From Ectobius pallidus (lineage: Eukaryota; Arthropoda; Insecta; Blattodea; Ectobiidae), in assembly GCA_964059195.1 (NCBI GenBank), contig CAXKWD010000009.1, forward strand, positions 91,113,432-91,177,431: a DNA stretch of 64,000 nucleotides, read 5' to 3'. Below, piece by piece: positions 22,596 through 34,440 of the stretch. The translations under genes were made by a program, and so were the position numbers. The notes beneath the pieces were generated by a model. It did no database searches and was not told the DNA's origin. It saw nothing but the letters and a program-made list of their open reading frames with translations. Position 1 is the first letter of the stretch. Each line of letters opens with the position of its first letter.

Positions 22596-22705
22596 GCGAT
22601 AGTAATAATAACAATAGTAATAATAATGTCTCCCTTTTGGTGTGTCGATTTCTTGAAAATATGTTTATATAATAATAATAACAATAATAATAATAAAAAT
22701 AATAG
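22563..22705. repeat. (TAA)n microsatellite tracts
   Basis: Two tracts, 22563-22625 and 22665-22705, separated by 'gtctcccttttggtg'. They create leucine- or isoleucine-rich spurious frames. Confidence 0.9.
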
Positions 22706-22796
22706 GAGTTATAACAGTAGTAGGCTTAGTAGGCTGACTCCTTTCTATTTAGTCATCCTCTTTCGAAGGTCTTCAGGCCTATCTTTCTTTCTTTAT

Positions 22797-22876
22797 TGTA
22801 GTTTCACCTCTCCCTTTTAAGATTTAAGCGACCCAAACCGCCCGGGCCTTTCAGCCCGCGACCTTCAGGCCTATAA
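22797..22876 (+). mobile_element. 3' part of SINE family E
   Basis: 'gtttcacctctcccttttaa' and 'gcgacc', 'ccgcccgggcctt', 'ccgcgacc' match, in order, 48232-48302 at the 3' part of the longer copy. The tRNA-like head is absent here. Confidence 0.5.
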
Positions 22877-23079
22877 TGAATTAAAATGATAAATAGATGA
22901 TGATGGACAATTCTGTTATGGTAAGAATTTATTAAACTTGTTTTTTTTTTCCTATGAAGGTCTCTTTTCATCCATTTCCCGTTCATACTATCTCGAATAT
23001 CCTACATTCAGTTCCAGTAACTTAACTTACCACACTACTTACCGCACTGTGCATTATATCAAAGCGTATTACTTTTGAT
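22877..23079. other. unassigned DNA
   Basis: No feature recognised. Confidence 0.35.
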
Positions 23080-23400
23080 GCATCTATTATTGTAGACATG
23101 GAATATAATAATATTTACTAGCTTAAGTTTACGATTTCAAGCTTACCTGTCTTTACTTTATTTTTACTTCTTAATATTGATTTACTATAATATTGTTCAA
23201 GCAGCTAGGTTTCGATGATCTTGTATCCGCTACCTACGTGCTCATGCGCTGAAGTAATTACTAACTATTGCCGCCAAAATTTAGCTTTATAAGTTTGGTA
23301 TAGCTTTACCAAGCCAACTAGAGAACAGCTGATCGTGTTTAATTACCGCATTTGACGCATTTTCACTAATGTTTCCTATTATGTAAAAATTGTATAAGAA
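23080..23400 (+). repeat. interspersed repeat R2, copy 1
   Basis: Shares ordered blocks with 43485-43760: 'tggaatataat', 'cagctaag/cagctagg', 'gccgccaaaattta/gccaccaaaattca'. Diverged, with no coding potential; nature unknown. Confidence 0.5.
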
Positions 23401-26400
23401 CATTTGTGTGAAGTGTATAGGGCCTTATAGAATCTTGGAAATAGAAAAAAAAGCATTTTTTCTAGCTCTACCTTGATTGTATGGTCTACTTCCTAACGAA
23501 TATCGCAACACACTGTTAAACTATAATAAAACTAAACAAAATTTCCTAATGTGATAGTAATCAATCAAATTCAGTAGGCCAAAGCTTCTAGGTGAGCAGG
23601 AATAAACACATTTAACTCTTGCACAAAAATGTTAGCAGGGTGAAATACTAGTTAAGGAAACTTAGAAAATTAATTACTATCTATTCTACACATTGAAAAA
23701 CTGTGGATACCGCACTTCATATGGAAGAAATAACACTTACTTGTTTAAAATTAAGAATAGACCGTTGTGGTAGACCGAATAGAATTCTAAATTATTGTAT
23801 AGAAAATGGCATACATTTTTATTTACAATGACTTATTTACTTGACTTTTTTTTATAGAGTGGAAAAAGAAATATGGAAGCGTGTTGTATCTGACCTGGCT
23901 AGTTACAAATTGTATTTTCTATAACTGAATATAAAGAAAATGTAGACCTTTTTGTAACATAAGCCTAATAGCCTAAATATTTAATGTGAATTCGTTTTTA
24001 TTGTGTTAATTTCTTTTTTGTATTTATATATACCGGTAGGTCTTTCTAATATTTTATTTAAAATACTGTAGCTACCTAGATGTTGACCTAATGTTCTCCC
24101 TGTTATTCAGCTTTACTATTCTATTCTATTATATTCTAAGAAAATTAACCCTTGTATTTTCAAATAGGTCAATTACAAAGTTTGAAAAACGCATAGCCTA
24201 AGTTTGTTTTTCAGAGTGTGGAGGTAAAATAGCTAAGGTCACTGCTCACCGGAAGTCAGTAAGTTTAGAAACAAAACTAGCGGTATGGTTTGAATGGTCT
24301 GAATTCATGATAAATTAGGTTAATTTTCACTTCTTGCATGTATGCTTCTTGAATTATCCTGAAGATCAAACAGTATTCTGCACAGTATTTGTTTAAAGAG
24401 ATATTATCACTATTCACAGTCATCAATATAGCAAAATCCTCACACAACAATCCTCATACAACAATCTACTAAGTCCACAAATATCCCTGTACGGAGGTTT
24501 TCTGTGAATATAAATCAGCATGTAATTACATTAATGGTGACAGGTATGAAGATAACTGCTCATATTACAATGTCATTACCTCCGAAATCAGCAAACCATT
24601 CAGTACACCGGAGGTACCAGATTCTTTATTGTACCTGAAGCGAAGTTAGGATAGGTCACTTAATAAAGCGAGACGTAGTAATGGGAATGCTAAACACTCT
24701 TTCCAATATCCTGGACCCATCACGACTTCCTGATAAATAATTCATGATAGACCTCACTCATATAGCAAAAGCTAATATCCTTAACTACAGGCAACCACTT
24801 ATCCACTACAGTCTTTTTTATCCTCTTGTTTTTTCAACCATTTTGTAGTCATATTTGTCGATTTGCGTAATTCAAGAAGAACCTACAGAATATAACTCTT
24901 CCTTGGTTATTGATCAAGTAGGGGGCAATCTGCTTGCTAAATGAGTCCGTAGGCTTCCGCGGCGCTATCCGGGCATTAAAAGCATAACAAAAATTTACAA
25001 CGAAGGAATTGAGTCAGATACTTGGAAATATGCAATTATAGCACAATAACATAAAGTATAATTTTGAAAATATTACAAATATGCAAATAAAATATTTATA
25101 ATTTATATTATATTAATAGCCTCTGGTTTATAAAATAATCTAAATTGTTGTCTGAGCTTATAATTATGTTAATTTTGACAGTTGTAACATTTAGTTTAAA
25201 AAAAAGTAGTATGGTGTTATTGCCGAAGAATTAGACATCGATTATAATGAACTGGCGCTATGATCTACCAGACAACAGTTCACTAGTAAGGTTTTATAGC
25301 CATACTTTAAATAGATCTGCTCAGGACGAGGTTAAACTGAGAATTTCCAGATGATTCATATTATTATTGCTGCAATTCATTACATTATTGACACTTAGGC
25401 TATGATCTTTTCTTGCTCATTAATTTCCTGAGTGGAATTGGCTTAAACTCAGTATTTTACTCTTGTGTTTTTCTTCACTGTTTTACTTGTGATAATGCCA
25501 ACAAATTTTATTCGGTTTTTTAAGCTAACTCTTTGCTTTGACTTTTGTCAGTTTGCTCTCGATGATGTCACTACTGATTCTTACGAGCTTGATACTTTCG
25601 AACTCAGGGTTACTTTACTTATCTCTTACATTTTAAAAATCGGCTGAAATATATATATAAAAAAAAAACATTGGAATATTTCAAGTCTAAATACAAATGC
25701 CCAGATGTCTTAGGTGCTAGAAGTCAGAGGCTCCTGAACGCTCTCCATAAGAAAAGTTTCTACCTTTAAATCATAGGCCTGTACAGAGATTGAAAATGAA
25801 TCAAAATATATTGTTAAAAACTTCGTTTGCTGATTTCTGACTTTAGGCAGTTTAGGAATTTGTAATTGAAGATGGCTGCTCGTGTATGGACACTTGCTTG
25901 CATGCTTAAAGTATCACAATTTTGCCATTCTGCTACTTATAAGATAGTCCTACAGTCTTCAATGTATATAGATCGAGTACATGTTGATAAATGGTAGGCC
26001 ATGAAGTTTATGAAGTTCAAGTATGATAATTACTGTGACAGCTAGACCCAGCAATGCACGAATAGATCATAACATAGGCTACTTATAGAGTGTCACTAAT
26101 CTAGTATAGAAGCCTAGATTATCTAGTTTTCAATTTTCACATTGGTAGTGCTGATATAGTTACTGATAATAATCTGTTGGCATCTATTGTGCTTTGTTAA
26201 TTTGTTTAAGTAATGAATTAAATTGTGTACTTTCTCGGTAGTTATCTGTTTATAGTTTGCGTCTGAATAATATTAGCAAGCTCGCTTCATTCAATTTAAC
26301 ATGTCAACAATTTTGTTTTCTGCACATTTTGAATTGTTATTCAATTTTTAGTACAGATTTGAAAAAGAGTAGGCCTATGTGAATACCAAGACTTTCTTGA

Positions 26401-26596
26401 AGATTTTGGTTCATATTTATATTTATCGAAACACTTCATTAAATTTATCCCTATAGGCCTAGTAAATATATAGTAAATGAAGCCTATAGTAATTTGCCTA
26501 AATACAAAAATTTTGTTAAGACTGTTGTATAATGAAGTCACGCTGGTCTAAATCGGTCTAAAATGTATTCCAATGGCACAGTCTTTGAGCCTAAAT
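23401..26596. other. long unassigned AT-rich stretch
   Basis: I found no coding motif, tRNA-like head or paired termini over about 3.2 kb. At 24951-24980 'taggcttccgcggc' and 'gctatccggg' recall the Penelope-like 3' sequence at 30.48-30.54 kb with a deletion between them. TAGGCCTA occurs at 26370 and 26454. Confidence 0.4.
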
Positions 26597-27110
26597 ACCT
26601 GAAGAACTCACTTTTGTAACAAATCTGCAATTCGGCAGTGACGAGTATCGTAGCCCGCATGTCGTAACTTGGGATAATTCAAGAATCCGAGGACTCTAAT
26701 CCGAAGCAGTCCAATACCTATGTTGCTTGGAAATAAGTAGTTAAAGTGCCCACTTTCGTAATAGATATATGTCACGCTGATTACGGTAGAGTGCGTGCCG
26801 CACCTTGGGGTGATTCAAGAGCCCTTGTTCTCTTATCTGAATTAGTTCAGTACCCTGTGGTACCTGGATTGAAGTAGCTGAAGAGTCCAACTAAGAATTC
26901 TCCATCGCGCTGGTTATGGTTATCGCGTCTTAACTTCAGGTAATTAAAGAGTCTGAGACAAATAAGCTGAATTAGTACAATAGCCTGAGGTGTCTTAAGT
27001 TGAATTAGTTCAATAGCCTATGGTGCTTGGATTGAAGTAGTTGAAGAGTCCACCTGTGTAACAAATCAGCATCACGTTGGTGACGGTTATCGTAGAGTGC
27101 GTGCCGCTTC
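26597..27110 (+). repeat. degenerate tandem repeat, about 3.5 units of 140-165 bp
   Basis: Units begin near 26600, 26743, 26880 and 27041 with 'tgaagagtccac'-like words, followed by 'gtaacaaatc', 'cacgctggtgac', 'atcgtagagtgcgtgccg', 'gaattagttcaatagcc' and 'gcttggattgaagtag'. Substitutions and small indels are many, so this is an old local satellite. Confidence 0.75.
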
Positions 27111-27459
27111 CGCGGGAACCGGTTCGGATGCAAGTGTGAACCCCCCGATATACGTGTATTTCGGAAGTGTACTTACTCTTATCGAACCATCAACTTCCTC
27201 AACAATCTAGCATGCATGTTTCTTTATGGTCAGTGGATCGAATCCTGTTTTTCGCTCAACATCTCGCACTATTGTAGTTCATGAACTCAATTCTGGTCGC
27301 AGAATTGACAGCTATATTTCAGTAAAGAAAGAAGCCCGAGTTATTTGAAATATGCATAGAATGGAATGGAATTATTTTCAATGTAGTCTCCATTCAGTTA
27401 ATTTAGTTTGAATAATTATATCAGGCCCGAATTAACGCCTAGGTTTTTTCTTTCTCTTG
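27111..27459. other. unassigned DNA
   Basis: Nothing recognised apart from a short GC-rich lead-in at 27105-27150. Confidence 0.4.
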
Positions 27460-27467
27460 CTCTCTCT

Positions 27468-27528
<61 letters not shown>
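27460..27528. repeat. (CT)n microsatellite
   Basis: About 30 CT units with two small interruptions at the start. Confidence 0.95.
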
Positions 27529-27532
<4 letters not shown>

Positions 27533-27589
27533 CTCCATTCATTTATTTGACTAGAATGTTTGAGAATATCTGCAGTTTTCTTTGGGGGG

Positions 27590-28132
27590 GGGGGCTCCAC
27601 CCCCGGAGTACCTAAGCCATAGGCTATATCTCCGGTCCAACAACCGATTTCGCATTTGTTCTAAGATCGTCGCGTCACTTTCTCTTGGTCATAGAACACA
27701 GGGAAAATGTTTGATGAATTAACTTTGGCACTTTATTCAGTTAACTTCACTCTTATTTATCTGTCTATTGTCGCGGGGGACCTGTCCCCGATCTGGTATT
27801 CACCTCATAGAGTGAGGGAAACCCCGCGAAAACCTCCCTCAGATCTGTTGCTGCAAGGCTGTCCCGCAGCTTCCGAGGCAATCTTGGGCAATCTGCCATG
27901 TCCGTCCTACTCGGTAGGGCCCCCGGGGATCTGAGCATTCCCCGAAGTCGGATTCGTCTCAAATTCGGTGTGTCTTAGGCATCATCTTGTTCTTGTTCTT
28001 TCCTGCTTTCTGTTACGTGGCATGCGAAAGCAGTGTTTGGTCCCTTTGTCGTCCAAAAACTAAAGTCTGGTGGCCATACTTTGCCTGCTTGTTTGGCTAC
28101 CTCTTTTAGGCTAATGCGTGCTTCCTTATAGG
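27590..28132 (-). mobile_element. probable 3' region of an R1-like retrotransposon
   Basis: GC-rich segment lying directly downstream (minus strand) of the coding remnant at 28133-28357. It contrasts in composition with surrounding AT-rich DNA. Its assignment rests on adjacency and orientation only. Confidence 0.4.
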
Positions 28133-28357
28133 CTATCTCGCGCATGTATATAGGGCGTGGTACGTTGTGTCGGGTTCACAGTCTACACAGTAGCAGAGGT
28201 AATCCTCTGCTAGGTTAAACCTAAATAGGTTTAGGCCCGAATAGAACTGAGATGTTGAGTGATCAGGAACGATCCATTTTTTACTAAGTCGTCTGCGGAC
28301 GCTAGGGAAATAGTCCTTTGTTAGGAAGCCCTTTTGGACTACTTTCCAGCGTCGCAT
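28133..28357 (-). pseudogene. R1-like retrotransposon polyprotein, C-terminal remnant
   Basis: The minus strand reads KGFLTKDYFPSVRRRLSKKW, then STSQFYSGLNLFRFNLAEDY, then CYCVDCEPDTTYHALYTC. This is the layout at the C terminus of R1/Jockey-type proteins: 'FFP....RL', 'TQ..SGHG.F...L.RF', then a CxC...H...C zinc-knuckle-like block. The same layout is seen at 41972-42370. The 'SGHG' step is decayed and no catalytic RT region remains. Confidence 0.6.
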
Positions 28358-28627
28358 GTACAGTTGCGCTTAATGTCTGCAGTATAAACATGTTTTGTAT
28401 CCAACAACGGATGATGGCTGTGTAATCTTAGTGCTATAGGACGGTGAATTTTCGATAAAATACCTTATCGTCAATCGCCATAACATGTATAGTGATCAAA
28501 TTTTGATAATGGACAAACAACATTTCTGAACTTAAAATTTAATTTTGATTTCGCTTGTGAAATAAAAAGTGCATATGCACGAGTCGCCTTAGAAGTGACG
28601 TCAGGGGCAATACCATTTCTTTTTAAT
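28358..28627. other. unassigned DNA
   Basis: No recognised feature. Confidence 0.4.
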
Positions 28628-28996
28628 TCAGCTGTATTTATACTCCTTTCAGCTTCGAGGCGATAGGCCTATCAGGGGTTGACGATCTGTGTCTATACAG
28701 TAGACCATGAAACTATTGATTGTCGATTATTTTCTATTGTTGGTGTATTTTATGGAGTAAATTTTAATTGATATTAATTTAATTGGATATAATATAGGAT
28801 GAAATGGTATGTAAATATCCTATTTGGCATTTCAAATTCTATTTTAAGGAAGCCTGAACTTCAATATCGCCGGTCCCTTTACGACTGGGGAAACCATGAA
28901 AAAAAAACACGTTAAATTGGCCGGCCACGGGATTTGATCCTGGGACCTCCCGACTGCTCGAGTGCAAGACGTTACCATCTCGGCCACCTCGCTCGG
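28628..28996 (-). mobile_element. tRNA-derived SINE, family B, full-length copy
   Basis: On the minus strand: head CCGAGCGAGGTGGCCGAGAT, B box GGATCAAATCCC-like, then 'ggccggccaattt', a T-rich stretch, 'catggtttcccc', 'ggatatgata'-type blocks and 'caatagtttcatgg', ending near 'ctgaaaggagtata'. The copy at 32513-32860 matches in the same order over the whole length, which sets the element at about 350-370 bp. The head resembles a tRNA with a long variable arm (Ser/Leu type). Confidence 0.85.
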
Positions 28997-29417
28997 TAAT
29001 TAATTGTTATTCAATATTGTGTCTTTAATAAATACGTGTCAATACGTATTTTAGGAAAAAATAATGTTTTATTTTGTAGCCTAGGTTGTGATACGATAGT
29101 CGCATTAATAAAATGGCTATCGTACTACTAATGGTTGATACTAGGGTAAAACCTGAACTTAACAAATATACAGTAACTCTGCGGTGGGATGGGTGGTGAG
29201 TAAGTAAAAAATGTTAAAAAAATCCAGGGTGCAAAATACTTGAAATCGGAGCCTGAATATTACCGTGTCATCTGCATAAGGCTACAGGGTGCATTTCATT
29301 ATTAAATAAATATAACAACAGTAAATTGTTAATGTATATTAAAAATAAAATTTGGTCTAAAACAGTGCCTTATAATATTCCTAAGTAGGCTAAAGCTCCT
29401 TCAGGCCGTGTTATTGA
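28997..29417. other. unassigned AT-rich DNA
   Basis: No recognised feature. Confidence 0.4.
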
Positions 29418-29660
29418 TTCGGCCCAGTTGGTATCGCGCTGGCTTTCTGTGCCCAAGGTTGCGTTTTCGATCCCGGCCCAGGTCGATGGCATTTATGTGT
29501 GCGTAAAAGTTACAGGCCCATGTCAGTAGATTTACTGGCATGTAAAAGAACTCCTGCGAGACAAAATTCCGGCACACCGGCGACGGTCACAGGCCTAAGT
29601 TGCAGCACATCCCCGTCGTTAAATAGCCGTATACTAACCAGCCGTGTAATGAGTGGAATT
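29418..29660 (+). mobile_element. tRNA-derived SINE, family C copy
   Basis: Head with A-box-like GCCCAGTTGGTATCGCGCTG and B-box-like TTTTCGATCCCGG, then 'ggtcgatggcatttatgtgt', 'agatttactggcatgtaaaa', 'gaactcct', 'ccggcgacggtcacaggcct' and 'cccgtcgttaaata'. Related copies are at 18322-18520 (plus) and 48303-48475 (minus). Confidence 0.8.
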
Positions 29661-30064
29661 AGAGAAACCAGCAGTTTATCCTTGCCATTATTTAGGTTTA
29701 TGGTGGACAGCCTGCAAGATATTTCTTAAGTTCATAATTACTGTAAATGAAACCCCTTTGTATTTCATAAAGTATTTAGTTGTACCTACAGTTAATTAAT
29801 TTTTATTATTACATAACTTGCTAGAAACAATGAGTATGATATATTGAACAAAAGTTCACATATTGTAAATGGAGAAGCATTACTACCTGCATGAACTGCC
29901 TACCTACATAAATAGTTTGTTTTAATTACTAGGGTAGGTTTGTGTTTCAATTACTCATAGGAAGTTTGCGCACACATGTAGGTGATAAACCAGCCAGCAT
30001 CAAGAAATGGAAGTCATTCAAACAATCACTCACGAAACAATGAAATAGTTGCATACACCAGCCG
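29661..30064. other. unassigned DNA
   Basis: No recognised feature. Confidence 0.4.
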
Positions 30065-30330
30065 CAGTTTTAATTCTTAGGCTTGCCGCACACGGAGCGG
30101 GAAGGCTTTTACATGGAGTTTAAATGGAGCAGCCGCACACACGACCACTGCAGACGCCAGTGTCAGCCACAAGCTGGGGGAGACGCTCGTTCTCGCAGCA
30201 AGTGGCCGCCACCGGTGGTCGAGTTCAGGCGCACACTGCAGCCACTTGTGGTCGCCACAGGCGCTCTGGCGTGCTACAGTGGCTTACAGCTCCCTCTGGC
30301 GTGCTACAGTGGCAAACAGCTCCCTTCTTT
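30065..30330. other. GC-rich island with internal short repeats
   Basis: About 265 bases of clearly GC-rich sequence in AT-rich surroundings. It contains recurrent 'ccgcacac', 'ccactgcag' and 'ccacttgtgg' words and a direct repeat CTCTGGCGTGCTACAGTGGC at about 30264 and 30293. Overlapping open frames exist in two phases but show no protein motif. Could be an unrecognised DNA element or a regulatory island. Confidence 0.45.
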
Positions 30331-30474
30331 AAGAACTTTGGTCGCTAATCTATTGCGTGCCCTTATGTGAAATATAATAGATAGGCCTAGTAACTAGGGC
30401 ATTGCATATATTATAAAATATTAAAATAAAAAAATGCATTTATGACCAGCAAACTTGTTTATTTTTTTAGATTA

Positions 30475-30765
30475 GTTCGCAGGCTTCCACGGCCGGTGTC
30501 ATACATAAACTGATTGGACTGGCTATCCGGGTTGGGCCGCGTCGTGTTTTTAGTGTCTTCTAACGTTTCGGACATCTTATTGTGTCCTTCTTCGGAGAAA
30601 GATTCGCATTGAAAATAAGTGCCTGTGAAGAGTAAACAGTCGCAGTTGTCATGACGTCAGTTTTAAAGTTTTAACTGTTTTCCGCCAGATGTCACTGATC
30701 TTATACCCATCTTCCCTGTTTATGTTATGGAGATGTTTAATAATTTCTATGGCTTCTGTTTACTT
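30475..30765 (-). mobile_element. 3' end of a Penelope-like element
   Basis: The minus strand reads EAIEIIKHLHNINREDGYKI, then SDIWRKTVKTLKLTS and a stop at 30650. 'EAIEI.K....NREDGYK.S..W' is the end of the GIY-YIG endonuclease part of Penelope-like retroelement proteins. The remaining 175 bases would be 3' UTR. The upstream frame is cut by a stop at about 30763, where the RTE-type fragment begins. Confidence 0.65.
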
Positions 30766-30769
30766 TCTG

Positions 30770-31240
30770 TTTTTATCCTACTATCTATTTTATGGGACCC
30801 GAACCCGCGCTTACTTGAGCCTGTCATTCAACCCTATTCTGTGCTAACTCCATCCAGTCATCCCTCGCAAGTCCTACTTCTCTTAAATGTGTCCTAATGT
30901 TGTCCTCCCACCAACGTCTATGTCTTCCACGTGATCTTTTCCCTTTGGGTCTCCCAGTCAATATTTTTTAGATATGTCTTTCCTCCCCATGCGCGAAACA
31001 TGTCCAGTCCATTTCATCCTCCGTGATTTAATTACCCTTACTAACTTATATCCGGTGAAGAGTACAGGTCATGAAGCTCGTCGTTATGCAGTTTCCTCCA
31101 GTCCCCATTTTCATCTCTCTTAGGCACAAATATTTTCCTAAGCACCCTCTTTTCGAACGCTCTCAAGTTATGTTCTTTCTGAAGAGTAAGCGACCATGTT
31201 TCACTCCCATATAATACAGCCGGCAGGATAATAGTTTTTT
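30770..31240 (-). pseudogene. RTE-type endonuclease-reverse transcriptase, C-terminal part
   Basis: The minus strand encodes, in order, PAVLYGSETWSLTLQKEHNL, RAFEKRVLRKIFVPKRDENG, DWRKLHNDELHDLYSSPDIS, then IKSRRMKWTGHVSRMGRKD, GDPKGKRSRGRHRRWWEDNI and REVGLARDDWMELAQNR. These are the standard C-terminal blocks of insect 'SETW...GH..RM...GRP..RW.D' retrotransposon proteins. A stop after KDISKKY, one near the end and a frame change at 'DISK' show it is inactive. Clade naming within RTE-like elements is approximate. Confidence 0.8.
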
Positions 31241-31245
31241 AAATC

Positions 31246-32512
31246 TGTATTTTTAGATTTCTGGACAAAAGACGAGAAGATAAGAGTTTCAGAACTGCAT
31301 AAAAACAAGCATTCAATGTAGGCTGCCTAGAGACAAATTATAGTTTGTACAACGTACTTTACCTATAAATCAATTATTAAAATCTTACAACTCTAAAAAC
31401 AAACATGAGTAACGTCAGCATATTGTAGAGTTCTGAAATTTCGTAAACATTGAAATATAGACTATAGAATAAATTTCCATCATCTTAAACAATTATATGA
31501 AATTCAATTTCAAGAGGTGAAAATAGAGTTCAAATTATAGACCCGTGCCGGACTGCAAAGAAAACAGTTAACACAATGATTAAGCTCATAGTTTATTTTA
31601 CCCTATTCTGTAAATTTCACATGCATTTTTAATGTTCTTTCGAGTTATTTCCCGTTATTTTCTTACAAAATTAAGGCATGATATTGTATCCCATAGGCTA
31701 CGTTATACATTTGAGGGCTGAGAAAATAAAAAGGAAGTAAAAACAGGAATAATTGAAACTATAAACTTCAACTAGCAAATATGTTTGTATTCCATGTATA
31801 TTATAATGATGCATATGTACAGTACGTAGTGCTGTAAGTAGCAAAAAGACGTAGGTAGGCTAGGTTACCGGCACTAAATGTAGGAATTCCACAATTTTAG
31901 CATGAGCGGAAAATGGATAGAAAAACACTGTTGTAGAAAAAAAATCAAAGTTTCTTATTTTAAAATAATTGAATAGAATTGAATAGAACCTTGTGTTTAA
32001 TTGACCAACTACTTATGTGTTCATTAAGAAATTATTTTGCAGTAATGTGCAGCGGTATCTAACATTATCACCAGGGGTCGCTGTTAGCATTTACACTTGG
32101 TTGCGGATTCGTACAAGTAATTATACTTACTTTCATTGTGTTTGTCGTTATTTGTTTGGTTAGTGGTAAAGAGATAACCATCTTAATGCAAGACGCCTTC
32201 CTATCCTAAATAATAAAGCTGTCGCTGAGTTAAAAAATACTGGACGTATATGTTTTCAAAGGTGTCGCCACTGTGAAGTAAATCATGTGATATCATCAGC
32301 TTCACACTGGGCTTACACACCGGAGCTGTTCAGTATAAAGCTCTGAAGATTCTTTGAAGCGATTACAAATTAGGATAATCTCGTAATTCTCTTCTCTATT
32401 TCGAGCCGACAGAAAATGTCTCATACAGTAAGTACTTACAGTATATAACTTACCTCATATTGACAGTGAATGGCTCAGAAACCTATGAGAATATAGGGAA
32501 ATAAAATAAAAA
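31246..32512. other. unassigned AT-rich DNA
   Basis: About 1.3 kb without recognisable coding, tRNA-like or paired terminal sequence. Confidence 0.4.
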
Positions 32513-32860
32513 TACCGAGCGAGGTGGCCGAGATGGTAACGTCTTGGACTCGCTTTCGGGAGGTCCCAGGTTCAAATCCCGTGGCCGGCCAATTTGAGAT
32601 GTGTTTTTTCATGGTTTTCCCAGTCGTAAAGGCAAATGTCGAATTGGAAGTTTATATACCATGAATCATCCTCACCATTTCATCCTGTATCATATCCATT
32701 TAAATTAATATCAGTTGAAATTTACTCCATTAAATACACCAATTTAGCGGTTCACCAATACAGCAATAGTTCCATTACCTACCCTACTGTACAGGCACAG
32801 ATCTCGAATTCCTAATACTGCCTCTAAGCTAAAAGGATAAATATATAGCCTATATATAGG
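32513..32860 (+). mobile_element. tRNA-derived SINE, family B, full-length copy
   Basis: Head CCGAGCGAGGTGGCCGAGAT, B box AGGTTCAAATCCCGTGGCCG, then 'catggttttcccagtcgtaa' and 'aaatttactccattaaatac', ending near 'ctaaaaggataaata'. It corresponds end to end with the minus-strand copy at 28628-28996. Confidence 0.88.
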
Positions 32861-32890
32861 CCATATAGGCTATATAGCTATATAGCCTAT
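32843..32890. repeat. AT-rich palindromic cluster
   Basis: Several overlapping copies of TATAGCCTATATA and TATAGGC form nested short palindromes. Confidence 0.7.
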
Positions 32891-33311
32891 ATATAATTTG
32901 TTTTTTAACCTGGAGAAGTTAAGGTCATAAGGCCTTCTCTGCCATTCAGCCATGGAGAATTAGCCTACATGCAACTTAATTATAATAAAAAATGCAACTG
33001 ACTAAAATACAACAGAAACATAACATATGAAATTAAAATTAAAACAGTGTTGACTATAAATATTGAAAATTCTAAAATACTTATTAAAATCACTCTTAAC
33101 CTGGAAAGTGTTCCTACGTAGGGCATACTAACTTGATTAAATTGCGCTTGAACTGTGATATCGTTTGGCAGCTCCTGAGATGGCTAGGCAATGAGTTCCA
33201 GAAACGAATACCTGTTCCTGTAAGTAAATACGATTAATAAGAAGTTCTGTTCAGAGGTGAAGAAGGATTTTTTTTATCATTATTATTATTTTTATTCTAG
33301 TTTAATATAGG
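32891..33311. other. unassigned DNA
   Basis: No recognised feature. Confidence 0.4.
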
Positions 33312-33545
33312 AATAGGCAGTGGCGCAGTCGGATGAGGTACTGCGCTACAAACCAGAAGGTCGCGGGTTTGATCCCCATGAGGTCGGTTGGGATTTTCCA
33401 ATTCTTCTGGTGATATTATGGCCTGAGATCGACTCAGCCACCAACAGAAATAAGTAAAGGCACCGATGCCTATGGCTGACAACCTAATGTCTAAAAATCT
33501 AAGAGCCTCAACCTCTTGGAACCATAAGGGCGTTATTTTCTGCAT
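33312..33545 (+). mobile_element. tRNA-derived SINE, family A copy 2
   Basis: Head with GGCAGTGGCGCAGTCGGATG and B box CGCGGGTTTGATCCCC, then 'cttctggtga', 'gactcagcc', 'aagagcctcaacctcttgga'. Shorter than copies at 12.0 and 42.8 kb because the 'accaggagcaat' part is missing. The antisense frame here is the usual SINE artefact. Confidence 0.85.
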
Positions 33546-34440
33546 AGAGATGACTTCAATTTAACTTCAGTTTTATATTAACTTTTAACTTTATAGGAAC
33601 CTTTGAAAGAAATTATGAGGCTTAGGGATGTGGAGGAATATGATTATAATAAGGAATTATAAGGATATAAGGACAAGAGACTAGAATATTATGTCTCAGA
33701 GTAGCAATAGGACTTTAAATTGCTCTGTAATATGTTTCCAACATACTAACAAGAAAAATCTAAACTTTTTTGGGTCAAATTTTGGTGTCCTCTTTCCTTA
33801 AGTGGGTAGGCTATTAACATCTAGGTTTTCTTGCAATGTTATACTACTCGTATGAGGATCATATGTAATGCCAGGTGTGAATTTATGTTGGAGAGGAATA
33901 AATGACGAATTGCGTTTGTATTGACTAATGCCAAATAAAATTTAATAATGAATTAATAAAATACAGTACCTTAGTGAATACAGTGCAATAGAATTATTTT
34001 AGACTGAGACAATAATATTAAAAGGCATTCATGGTATAATAATCCATGTGGCTGTCGCCTATGAACAAAACATGATGATTGTTTGCTGCTGTTAAATATT
34101 GTAATGCTGATTCATGATTCCTATTAACTTTATTTTCGGATTAAATCTTAATAGAACTACTTAAATCCTGTTTGTTCCTAACGATAAATGTTGATAGGCC
34201 TAAGTTGTGTTTCAGAAAAGTAAAAAATTACAAATGGGTTTCATTCATGCTCTTAAGGACATGTCTTTGTCATGTTTATAGGAGATGCTAATGAAATTTC
34301 GATAAAAACTTGAGTGACTGGATGTATATGAGACTCTGGAAACATTAAAATGGCTTCGACTCCACACACACGCCATGATTTCCACTCTCTTCTGCTTCTC
34401 TTCCAAATCATACAATCCTCAACATCATTTTAATTATCAT
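33546..34440. other. unassigned AT-rich DNA
   Basis: No recognised feature. TAGGCCTA at 34195. Confidence 0.4.

Noticed and set aside
27460..27528. (CT)n tract as the simple-sequence 3' tail of the R1-like fragment at 28.1 kb
   Set aside because: About 60 bases of unrelated sequence separate the tract from the GC-rich 3' region, so the link cannot be supported.
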